A DNA stretch of 64,000 nucleotides from Rhytidiadelphus loreus. Its lineage: Eukaryota; Streptophyta; Bryopsida; Hypnales; Hylocomiaceae. Location: the NCBI GenBank assembly GCA_947034895.1, contig OX344761.1:32810863-32874862 (forward strand), given 5' to 3'. Both the position numbers and the translations under genes were made by a program. Shown piece by piece: positions 47,405 to 59,400 of this stretch; position 1 is the first letter of the stretch, and each line of letters starts with the position of its first letter. The notes below the pieces were generated by a model. It did not search any database. It was not told the DNA's origin and saw nothing but the letters and a program-made list of their open reading frames with translations.

Positions 47405-50400
47405 ATGGAAACCAAGGAAAAGGAACCTCCCACTGAGAACCACTTAGAGTGGGAGGAACCAAAACCTAAAAAGAAAGATTGGAGGGTATGGGGGAAAAAT
47501 TTGATGAAGAGACGCACCACAAAACAACTCATTGAAGATGCACTTCTTATGCGCTTCAAGGATCAAAAGACTATTCAGGTTTGATTTTGATTTTCCTTGT
47601 TTTATCTTTGTCATTTCATTTTAGAATACAATGTTTATATTGACTAAATAGTTAAAATTGTGATTGATTCTTTTATTGTATTATGAACTATTCAAAATTA
47701 GAAATTGTTACCTTTTTAATTTCTAAATAATAGCCAATCCCTTAGGCTTTTAAAGTATTTTCAAAAATTGTGACATTTTGCAGTAATCCTTTATCCTTTA
47801 AGGACAAGGGGATAGTCCAAATTTCCAAAATTGTGAGGATGTATTTTGAAACTAAATTTGCTCATATTTGATTGGGCTATTATATTTTTAAATCATTGAT
47901 TTAAAGTAGGCTATCAAAAGGATGTTTATCAAACTTCTTTATGTTTTTTTGGATGATGAAATGAATTCAATAATAGATTAGGTTCAAAATTTGGACCATA
48001 TGTATTGATATATTCATTGCAACACTTAAAATTCAACACCATTGTGGAAGAAAATCTTGTAAGATTCTAAAGTTTTGTTTGCTATTATAATCCAAATTTG
48101 AAACATTCAATAATGTCTCACTTGGTATTTATTTTATTCGATCCAATTCAAATTGAATGAAACTAAAGAACAAAAGAATGACGGTATTGGTTTAATCTAA
48201 AAGCATTTCACATTGATTTAAAGAACCCCAAATTTGTCATGTTAATTGTAACACTAAAGAATTAATAAATTAATATGCTTGATATGTAAAATGTTTGATG
48301 ATAAGACTTTCCATCTTATACAAATGCTACCTCCGACTCTTTATTACTCCATATTATTTACATTCTTAATCCCACATTGTTTAAACACTCATTGTTTGTA
48401 CCTTTTTTGAATTACTGTTTTTGCCTCTATTTTAGAATGAATTTATCATAGAATGCTAATTTTAAATTAAGTTTTTATACGATATAAAAGTTCTAGAACA
48501 TACTTTTCTCAACTAGGATAATATCAAGCTTGAATGTCAACCCTTTGAATTTATCAAGTATTATAAAATAGCATCATGAACCTTGAGAAAATATTCAACT
48601 TTGTCAACATTTTGAAGATTTATTTTTAATTTTTTTACAATTATATGTATAATATTATTAAATTTGAAGAATTGAATTTTAAACATTTTTTTTATTAAAA
48701 TTAGAGGGCATATTTTTATTCAAAATATTTTATTCATTTGAATCAATACATTATTAATAGAATGACTATATAAAAGTAGTCAACTTACTTAAATGTTCGT
48801 ATTTTTTGAGTTGTTATATTTTGAAGTTTCAAAATTTTGAAATATTTATAAATTTTTGTTTTTTTAATATTTTAAATTATGATATAATAGTCAATGTAGC
48901 TTTGTAAAATTCAATTCCTAAGTAGTGTTATAAATTACAGTTACAACTACAATTAAGATGAATGATTTTGATTTTAAGTACTATTGAATATTTATTTATT
49001 TTAATTTTACATTATTTTTTATAGGAAAAGTTCAAACAAGAATTTTTTGCAAAGAAAATGAAAGAATTGTTAATTTTGAGAACACAACGACGTGACATCC
49101 TCTTTGAGGTATGTTTGGGCAAAATCTAAAAATGAACATATGACAAGGAATATAAATATATTTATTTGGATAGAGAGATTGCAAATGACAAAGTTCAATG
49201 CTTCATGCTAGATGCCATGAATCTTGAAATAGGTTATAATACATTATGGTCCAAGTGAAGGTTTTAGTGTCCCAATTTAGTTTTGCTTTGTATCAATCCT
49301 TGCAATGTGCTCCATTTTAAGGGCATTCAAATAATTCAACTAGGTGTTGCTTTCTATTTTTGTTGTAAAGAGTGTGGTTCCAAAGTCTAAATGTAGATCT
49401 AGGTAGTAACCTATCAACCAACTTAGTAAGCAATCTAAACCATCTCCAATTGAATTACAAACTAGGAGGGTTGAAATTCATGCTAATGAGTTTAAAATCT
49501 AACAACGGTCATTTATTGCAGAGATTTCATGCTTCTATGCATTCTAAGAAATTAAAGGAGCAATATGCAATAGCAATGCAAAAAGCTTTACGGGTTCTAA
49601 AACACTATTCTAACTTGCCAAATCTATGCAACATTTGTCTACCTAAATATTTTTTTTGATGTATAGAATATTTGAATATTCTATAATTGTCTCTAAAATA
49701 TTCTTCCTTAATCAAATAGAATTGCTCAGTTTCTTGGTAATTGACATATATATGTGTATTTCAATTGATGTAAATATTGCATCTTAGCACACCATTGAAA
49801 GAGGTTGTGGGAACAGGCTTTATGGCATGACATCCTTGGTTTGCAATTTTTTGCTGAACAAAAAGATGAGAATCGGCGTATCATGATGGTATTTTTTTAC
49901 ACTCAGAGATAATTCTAGCACAATGTGTTATAATATATGTCTTTTATCTGGCAAAGACTAAGATAATATGGGGAGTGTTAGCATGTGAGCTTAGAATCTA
50001 TAAGTTCATGAGCTTAGGAGTCTATATTATAGACACCTTTTATGATTATAGGTGTCTATGTTATAGGTACCTATGATTAGTATAGACTCTTTCCATGTTA
50101 TAGCGTACCTATTTTATAGGTACATATATTATAAACATCTTTAAATGGTTGTGAGTACATACCTACAATTAGGTTCAAGGCTTATTGGCTCACGTCTCTA
50201 CACTCGCACACTAGCATTGTTGAGATAATATTGATATTGTAGTCTTATTTTGGATGTAGGAAAACATGATAACACATTTTGATAAGGCACAAACCGATGA
50301 ATTTTCAAAAGACGTTGAAGAATTTGAAAGTAAAACAGGATTTAGACTTGGTGTAGATGAACCGGCACCCGAAGCAGGTGCAGGGAAAAAAACACCTGCA

Positions 50401-53400
50401 AAACCACCACCACCAAAAAAAATGAGCAAGACTACCATTAAACTAGTCGAAGAAACACCACCTAATCCTCTTGATCCAAAATTTCAAGAAGAGGTACCAA
50501 AATGTGCCTTTATAATGATCAATATATAAAACATATTGGTATTTAGTTTATTATAATTAGGAATTGTTTAATCCTATTACAACGTGGCGGCCTAAAAGTG
50601 TCCAATGGATGACATAGAATCTTTCTATGTAAGCAACAGAAGCATAGATGTGCATATTTGGAATTTTGTGTGGAAAGGGGAGGTCTTGCACAACAGTTTG
50701 ATGTCCAGTGAGTATTCTTGGTGTTTTTTTAAGCAAATGATTCACACAATACCCAAAAGGATGATTTCTACAGTAACTAGCTTGATGTCAATCTAGGGTT
50801 AAAGTTTTAAATGAAAAATAGCTTGTAGTCACTTTAATCCCTAAATGTCCAAGGCTCCATATTTTGGTGTCAACTAAATTTTTAAATCTTACCAAATTAC
50901 TATTTGTGGTAGTTTTTTTTTTCTTCTAACTAAATATCCATTAGTAAAATTTATTTTAAACATAATAAGTTTGATTTTGAAAAAAAAATGTTTATAGTTT
51001 TTCAATTGAAGATTTTGTGCAAGGGGGTCTACTACAAATCTTGATTTTTTAGTGTTAGGGGCTTTTGGAGATGAGCCTCAAATACATTGGATCTTGAAGA
51101 AAAAATCACATTGGAAATTCATTTAAAAAAATTGTAGAATTGATTTGAGAAGTGGTAAATCAATTATGGTTATTCATGTTTTGTGCTTAAACCTCATATT
51201 TTTTAATGGACTCAGTTTTAGATTTGACGAGTAGAAAGAGGATTGAAAGACTTCAAAATAACTTTCACAGTTTCAACACCCTCTTAATTGAACATCAATT
51301 TGTAAGTGAAATTGTTGTGCTTTCTTTTCTTTTGGGATCCAAAACACATCTAGTTTGAATTCATATGGTTGTAATTTCAAATGAATTAATAAAGCTTATC
51401 AAAACTTGACCTTCTTGTTTAATTGTGAGTAAACTTCAAGAAGTTAAAAAAAAACTTGGGTATTTGGGGGGTACTATTAATTAATTGTAAATTCTTTATA
51501 TCATATGTCTTTGTATTGGAACTTTTGTTTTATTTTTGAAATAAAGTCTATCAAATTACAATATGTGTATTTTGATGTGAAAAGATTATTTTCTTTCTAA
51601 TGCATTATGGATTGGATACAACTCTCATTTAACTTAGGTTATAACATTTGAATTGCTGTCTTTTGATATCTTCTCAATGAAAGAAGATATATAATGTAGT
51701 AGAAAAAAATAAACTTGAAACACTTACGTATTTGACGCACTCGGAGAGTCTATTTGTTTAGTGTTGCACATCAAATTTTGAGTAATTGTTCCAAGTGACT
51801 CCTAGACTATATAGCTTTGTAAGAAGGGAGACTCTATACTAACCAAGTAAGATTTTAGAAGGAAAGGGAGAATGGAATTTTTATAGGGGTGGTCTAGTAG
51901 AAATGATTAGGTAGAAAAGAAAGATTAGAGATTGTTGTGAGTTTGATTATAGTAAGGGTTTTAACGTAGTTTGTGTAAATTAGAGAGTGTTTGATTGTTT
52001 TTTCAATAGGTTGTATGAGGCATATTCAATGGCAATATTGTTAATTGGATAGAAAAGGGCATATTTTATAGCAGAAGTGGAAATTTGAAGTTGTTGGTGG
52101 AGTGATTAAATTGAAGGAGTATGTGGGATGCCATGGGGTGCCAATAATAACCATTAGTGGTTGTGTATTTCAACTAAGGTTGCAAGTGTTGGTAATGAGG
52201 GAGTGACATTTCTTTATCTTTTATGCCATAGATTTTGGGGAGAATCTATCATTGCAATATGTGAATTAAATGAATTGAATGTTATAATGTTGTCAAGGAT
52301 TTATTGGTAAGTCATGCTAGAAAATATTGTTATTAGGCTCATTATGTCATGGCATAAGTGTGCAATTGTGCATCACATATACAATGAGTCAGATTAGAAC
52401 ATTGACAAGGATATTTCCATAGGAAGACTATGTATTAGGGGCTTGTTTTTGAGGATTCTTTCGTTTATGGCAAGAAAGTATCTCAACATAGTATATGATA
52501 GTAGTAGTGTACATATTTCATGAATTATTTTGTTATGTCTTTGGATGCCCAATGTATTGTAATATGTAGAAAGGTGTGTTGCAATTTCTTATGAAAATTT
52601 AGGCATTGAAACAATTATATGAAAAGAGAAAATAATTTCATTTTTATAATATGAAATATCCCAAATTTGAATCTAAAATTTCTATAATTATAATCAAAAT
52701 CAAATTGTTTTAGTAAAATTCTTAGTTTTGATCAAATATAACCTTTGTCTAATTAATTTTTTTTTTCTTCACAAATAATTAGAAAATAAAAATAAAAATT
52801 GATGGAACACTTTAAATATTTTTATTACTATTCTTGTTTTATAATTTTCTTCTCACAAAATGTTAATCATTATTTAGTGTAATAAAAAAGAAAAAAATAT
52901 TATTATTCTAACAAGTTTAAATTTTACAATTACTTTAAAAACAAAACATGAAAAATCATTCTATCAAGAATTTTTTTCGTGACATACTTGTGGCAGAATT
53001 TATGTGGTTAGGAAGAATTTTAATGGCATGCTAATGCACATTGCAGCAAGCCAAAGCAGCTAAAGCTTTTATATTAGCAATCAAAGAAAGAAAATTAAAG
53101 GAATTTTCAGATATGCTAGAAGCTCTCAAAAAACAAAAACAAGTATGTTATATTTTTTACAATTTTACAATTTATATTCAATTATATGAATTTATTGAAA
53201 TTGTTGAATCCTTGTTATTTTTCATCCAAAAGATTCATTAAAAAATAAATAAAAAATCTCCTAATGTGAATGAATTTAAATATGGAAAAATATAATTATT
53301 TTAATTATTTTATTTTAATTTTTTAAGGTACAAGTATGTGTGTAACAAAAAAATTGTTGCATTATAATGTTTGTTGTAAATATGTAGGTATTTAAAGTGT

Positions 53401-56400
53401 ATTTGTTTTTTAGTATGTCTTTAGACCTATTTAGTATTGGTATCATGTATCAAATTTCATCAAAATTGTCAAATTTGAAGTGGGTATCAATTTAATATAT
53501 AGCACAATAATAATTTTTTCCCAAAATTGTAGTGAGAATTTGAGATTGTGGTATTTTATGATAATAAGTGATAATTATTTGTGTAGTCGTTAAAATTTGG
53601 AATTCTCTATAAGTGATAACTTTTAAATATTGAATGAATTTAAAAATTCTAATTATTCAATCCTAAAGTCTCATTGTTCCTACAAGAAACAAAATTGATT
53701 TTGGGTAGGCTCGTATAATTTCAATTTACAACACAATTTTATGAAAAAAATTCCAAACTTGCAGTTTTTCAACAACTTCAAGCAATGATTTTGAACTTCA
53801 AGCAATAATTCAAAATCAGTAATGTACTAGAGAACACATTGTGTGGGGCACATTCTATGCAAGGACAAGTCCTTGCACTAGTAGAAAGCCTTGTTTAATT
53901 AGATGTTCTTGCATCAAAGTTGACAGATTTTCTTAAGCATCCAATGTAGCATCTTCATGTGTTTATGTCAACAATGACATCCAATGTAGCATAAAGATGT
54001 TACATTGGATGTCATTGTTGACATAAACACATGAAGATGTTACATTGGATGCTTAAGAAAATCCGTCAACTTTGACACAAGAACATCTAATTAAACAAGG
54101 CTTTCTTCTAGTGTTGGGCTACCCAACAAGGTGAACTCATGGGTGAGTTTTTGTGCAAAATGCGCCCCACATAGCACATTCCCTAGCATGAGGAGCAGTT
54201 TTCTGATGTTCCCGCAACATTCACACAACAAAATTGAACCTTAGTGGTAGAATTAGACCCTACTATTCATTTTGCACTCTCATTGTGTTTAAAAACGTCT
54301 GAATTAGCAAGGACTTCTTTTAACATCAAGGATCCATAGGACAAATGGGCCTAAAGACCACAAGTCTCCTATGAAATGAATGAGTCTAGAATAGCTTAGA
54401 TGCATAAATTGTAGGTGGTAAAGTAGCACTTATGGTAGGGAAACTATTGAGAACAATCCAACTATATGGCCCAAACATGTCACGAACTTTAGGGGAACAT
54501 CCAAAGAACAATGGCCAATCCATTCTTCAAGAGTTGTTCTATCTCTTAGGCTACTTGGAGCTTACAATGTGTAAGAAAACACCACAGAAATTAGAGATTT
54601 TGAAGTTTTGAAATTTTGAAATTTTGATTTTGGACTTGTCAATTATAATTACAAACTTCAATCTACCATCCGGATTACTGAGATTTTGAACTATGTGGTG
54701 GCAAAATGTGTTAAAAAAATCAGATAATGTATTGTCAAATCTTGGAACATAGTCACATTGTAAGATTTTATAGGATGTGTTCCATATCCTAGGTTGACTT
54801 GAAAATTGGTGGAGATGAAATTTGAAGTCCATAGTGTAAAAATTGACCACAAGAGGCAATCAAAGCCGTCTGAAATTCTTGGGTAAGACCAAAAAAACCC
54901 TTTTTACTCAGAATGTCATCATCTTTCAATCCATATAGTTAAACTTCAAGAAATTTTTACCACATCCTCTCATATAAGTGTAGTACAAGATCCTACAATA
55001 AGATTCTAAAAAAACTCATCTTGTACATTTTTCAATAAATGGCAAGTTTTCAATGTTTTTTGGGGTAGAAAATCCTAGAAAGTGCCTAGAGACTGTAGGG
55101 ATTAACTTGATCTTAATTCTTTTAACTTTCTACTAATAAATTCCTACACTATTGGCCTATTGGGCATAGAACATTAATTTTAAATCTTTAAATAGGTCAT
55201 GCTTGAAGAAGAACAAAAAAAACATGCAATAGATGAAGAAGAAGCAAAGAAAAAAAGTGAAGAAGATGCTATCTTGCTAGCCACACAAGCGGCACAAGAA
55301 AAAGAAGAGGTTGAAAAACAACAAATCCTCAAAGAAGAACAAAAAGCAACACATGATGCATGGCTTCTTCAACAACAAGAAATGAAGGAAAAAAATAGGG
55401 TTGCTTTTGATTTGATACAAGCTCATGAACATGAATGCTATTTGATGTATTTTAACGACAAAGGAGATGAAATCAATAAAGAATATGACTCTTGGCAGGT
55501 GAATTTTTTCATGGTTTAGAATTTGTTTCTTCCAAAATTTTGAAGAAAATCATTGCCGAAGTTTAGAGAAAAAATGCTTTGTGGAAAAAATAGGTCTTAG
55601 TTAATATTAAAGAATTAAAAAAAGACTTAATATTCCTAGTTATTAAGCGATTGATTTGATTGGCCTTATTGAAAAGAATTTAATATCTCTAGAATTAGTG
55701 AAGAACAGTGTTTGTTTTGGTAAAAGATTAACTTAAGGTAAAAAAAAAACATTTATATAATCCTTCCAAGATTGGCAAAAAGATATGACATCCAATTTGG
55801 TCTTTTTTGTCATTTAGTAATAAATAATATATATATTCAATATTGAAAAAAATCATATAACTACATTACATTTAAAAAATAATATTGCACTATGATATTT
55901 GATTACATGTACTTCCATCAAAAATACTAGGTGAGTAGTCATTTTTTAATCTTGCAAATTCTTTTGATCCCCAATCAACTTAATATTATGCTTGTAATAG
56001 TTTTTAAAATTTTAGAAAATTAATTTTTAAATCCAAAGTATTATGCACAAGTTGAAGAATTTGATTCTTACAAATCTATATACCTTATGTTTTGTTTCAA
56101 AAAACAAAATCTTTACATTGTATTAACAATGGCAGATTGACATTCAAGCAAAGCATAAGAGGAGGTGGCAAAAACACTACAACTTTTGTTTTGACATTAT
56201 TTTGCAGGTTCTTTGCTATTCCTATTTTTCTTGCAATAGATTTTTATTTGTACTATTATTTGCAATCAATATTAATTACAAGTATTTTGACTTCTACACA
56301 CTTCTCACTAAATTTTATGCTTGAAGTTTTTTCTAATACATGCTTGTTGCAAGATGATTTCTCATTCAATCTTATTTTTCTTGGATTGGAGACCAATTTT

Positions 56401-59400
56401 TTAGATCGTTAGCATGGCAGAATGTATAAATGAATATCGACTTGAAGTAGGAAAGAGTTTGCCTATTGATGAGTGGAGACAATGGAAAAATTTATTCATC
56501 AAAGGAGCACTTTTACCAATTGTTTTACCATCTTCTCCACCACAAATAGAACCTCCTAGTGAAAAAGAATTAAGAATTGCTAAGGTTTTACCTCAAGCAT
56601 GTTTTTCTAAATATACAAATTTACTTCTATTTACTTCTTGCATAGTAGCATTCATATTTCACATTCAAGCTTAAAAAAAACTACAAAAATAATTAGAAAC
56701 TAAATATTAAAATTGCAATTGATATATAAAATTTTGGATCCATAAAGTATAATACAATTTTGATGTAATTCAAAACTTGTATGCACAAAGATTGCAATGT
56801 TAATAAAATACTATTTTACTTATTTGTATCATGTTTATTTAAAAAGAAATTTGTGTACTTATTTGTAGGAAGAATCAGAGGCATATTTAAATGAGACAGG
56901 AGAATACACAAGTCCAGAAGGAATAGAGCCTATAGGAAAAAACAAAGAATTGGGAAAATTTTTGGTAGACATTGATGAATTGGCTCAGAGTCTAGCTAAA
57001 CCGTTTCAACGACCAGACCTATCAAAATTTACACTTATGATTTCTATTGTAGGGGTTCCACATGCAGGTATTATAAAAACTTCATTATTTTATGAATCAA
57101 AATAATTATAATTATTTATTTATTACTAATTATTTAAAATTTTAAAAGACTTTATGTTAAATAAATAGAGAGAGATTTATGAAGATAATGTTAACTATCA
57201 ATATCATGATGAATTTCAATATTCAACATGTAAGTGATGCTAAATAAGAGTCTTGACGATGTTTTAATTAGGGAAGACAATTCTAGCAAAGAAGTTGGCT
57301 ACTACATATGGAATTTTATTGATTGACTTTAAAAGAGTTGAAGACTTGGCTATTAATGCTGCAATAATTGGTGCAATTTTCTTTCTACATTTGCTAATAT
57401 AAAAATATGAATAATTTTTTAATATATATATATATATATATAATTAATAGGTCAATTTTATAATACCAACTATTATATAGAAGCTATCAAGTAAAGCTAT
57501 TGACTAAAAAGTATTTATTTCTATGATGATACAAAAGAAGAGGAGAAACTTAAAGTAGAACTAGTTGCTCAATCTTCAAATGTTGATGGTAATACAAGTC
57601 CTAAAAGCAAGGAAGAAATACTAGCAGACATGTTATCTCAAAAATCACGCTTTGGATTACAAGCCAAAAATGCCATTGAAAATAAAACACAAGTATGCAA
57701 TTAATGTTCTCTAAAATGATATTCAAAGCACATTAAATTTGTACTAGCAAATATGTTTGCAAGTTTTGTTTAAGTTCTCCAAAGTATAATAATAATTTTT
57801 GTATATATATATATATATATCAATTGACTTTTTCAACACATAATATTATATAGGGTGGTGTGTTCTTTAGGTGCCAGATAACGTTATTGCCAACTTGATA
57901 CTCTTAACAATGCTTCATCCTGAAGAATACAGTATAATTTTGAACATTTATGTTTTGTAAAATTATTTATATTTCAATAATTTAAAATTTAGAATTGAAA
58001 GTTATTGATCCATGTATACTCAAATATCTTCAAATTTATTGCCTTGGCCGGAGAAGTGGGTATATTTATGTTTTTTTGACATGTAATCTGAACTTGATAC
58101 AAAAAATCCCAATTAGATTTGTAAATATGACAAATTTTCACAAAATAGATGAATTGTGAATTTTAAAAATACAAAGTTTAAAAAATAAGCATTTTTTATG
58201 ATTGAAAGTATCTATTTAAAATATTTTGTTTTAATTTTATTGTGCTTTCATGATGCAAATAGTACCAGTAAGTGAAGTTGATACACTTTCAACCAAAGGT
58301 GCACCTCCTCCAACTAAAAAAAAATCTAGTTAAGATTTAATATTCACCAGTTAAATTTTATTTGCCTTAATATTTTGATTAATTTAATTGTAATATAAAC
58401 TTTCAAATTTTTTAAATGCTATCAAAATTTTCTATTTACTTTTCTATTTAAAAATGTACACAACCACTCAAATTTATTAAAAATCCATTATTGAATTGTA
58501 CATAATTTGTATTCATTGGTCAATCAAATTGATGTTTAATTTAATTTTAACAAGTTCCACATTACATAGCTATGATTGTTTATAAAGTTGTTCCACTATG
58601 TTGTAGTAAAGGATACTCAGTCTACAACAATACTTGTCCAACAAACTGGATTTATATTGGATGGTTTTCCTCAAACTAAAAGTCAAGTAGCAGCATTAGA
58701 AAAGTGTTTGACGGGTTTTGATTTTGAAGCTTATGAAGCCAAAAAAGAAAAAAAATCCAAAATTGCCCCACCACCTGAGCTTGTAAGCATTCAAGAGGCA
58801 TTAATTAAATACTAAAATTACTAAAAACAATACAAACAAGTCACTTAGATATTAAAGATGAATGCGGAATAAAATAGAATAATGTCACATTTAATTACTT
58901 TTAGACTATTCAATGAATTTTGGACAAATCATCCAGAAATCTCCACATAATAACATTGGGGGATCCTCCAATGTTTGTATACATCTCCCAATGTTTTGCC
59001 TAGATCCCCGAATGTTTTGCATTATCTCCTGATGATTAGTTGTTTTTTCTCTCAATGACCATTACTAATTTTGGACTTTTCAAAGTTCAAAAGTAGTTAA
59101 ATGTGGCATAATATGATAAAATTTGTAAGTATTCAATAGAAAGTAATTACAAAAGACATAATATAATTAATATTTTTTGAAATTTGACAATGAATGAAAA
59201 CCATGAATTTAGTTTCAAATTTTAATATAATTTTTGCACTTAATAATTATTTGGAAATGATATACAAATAATCCATTTGAAAAAATATAAGTATTAGTAG
59301 TCTAAATTGGTTTGTATACCTTTCAGCTAAATACAAAATAGCTTGAAAGTTCATAAAATAAATGTTATGTTTAAATTTTTCAATAGTTGAAAAATAAAAT

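Noticed and set aside
53826..54185. CRISPR-like or integron-like repeat arrangement
   Set aside because: It is a single palindromic transposon in a plant intron; there are no regularly spaced identical repeats with unique spacers.
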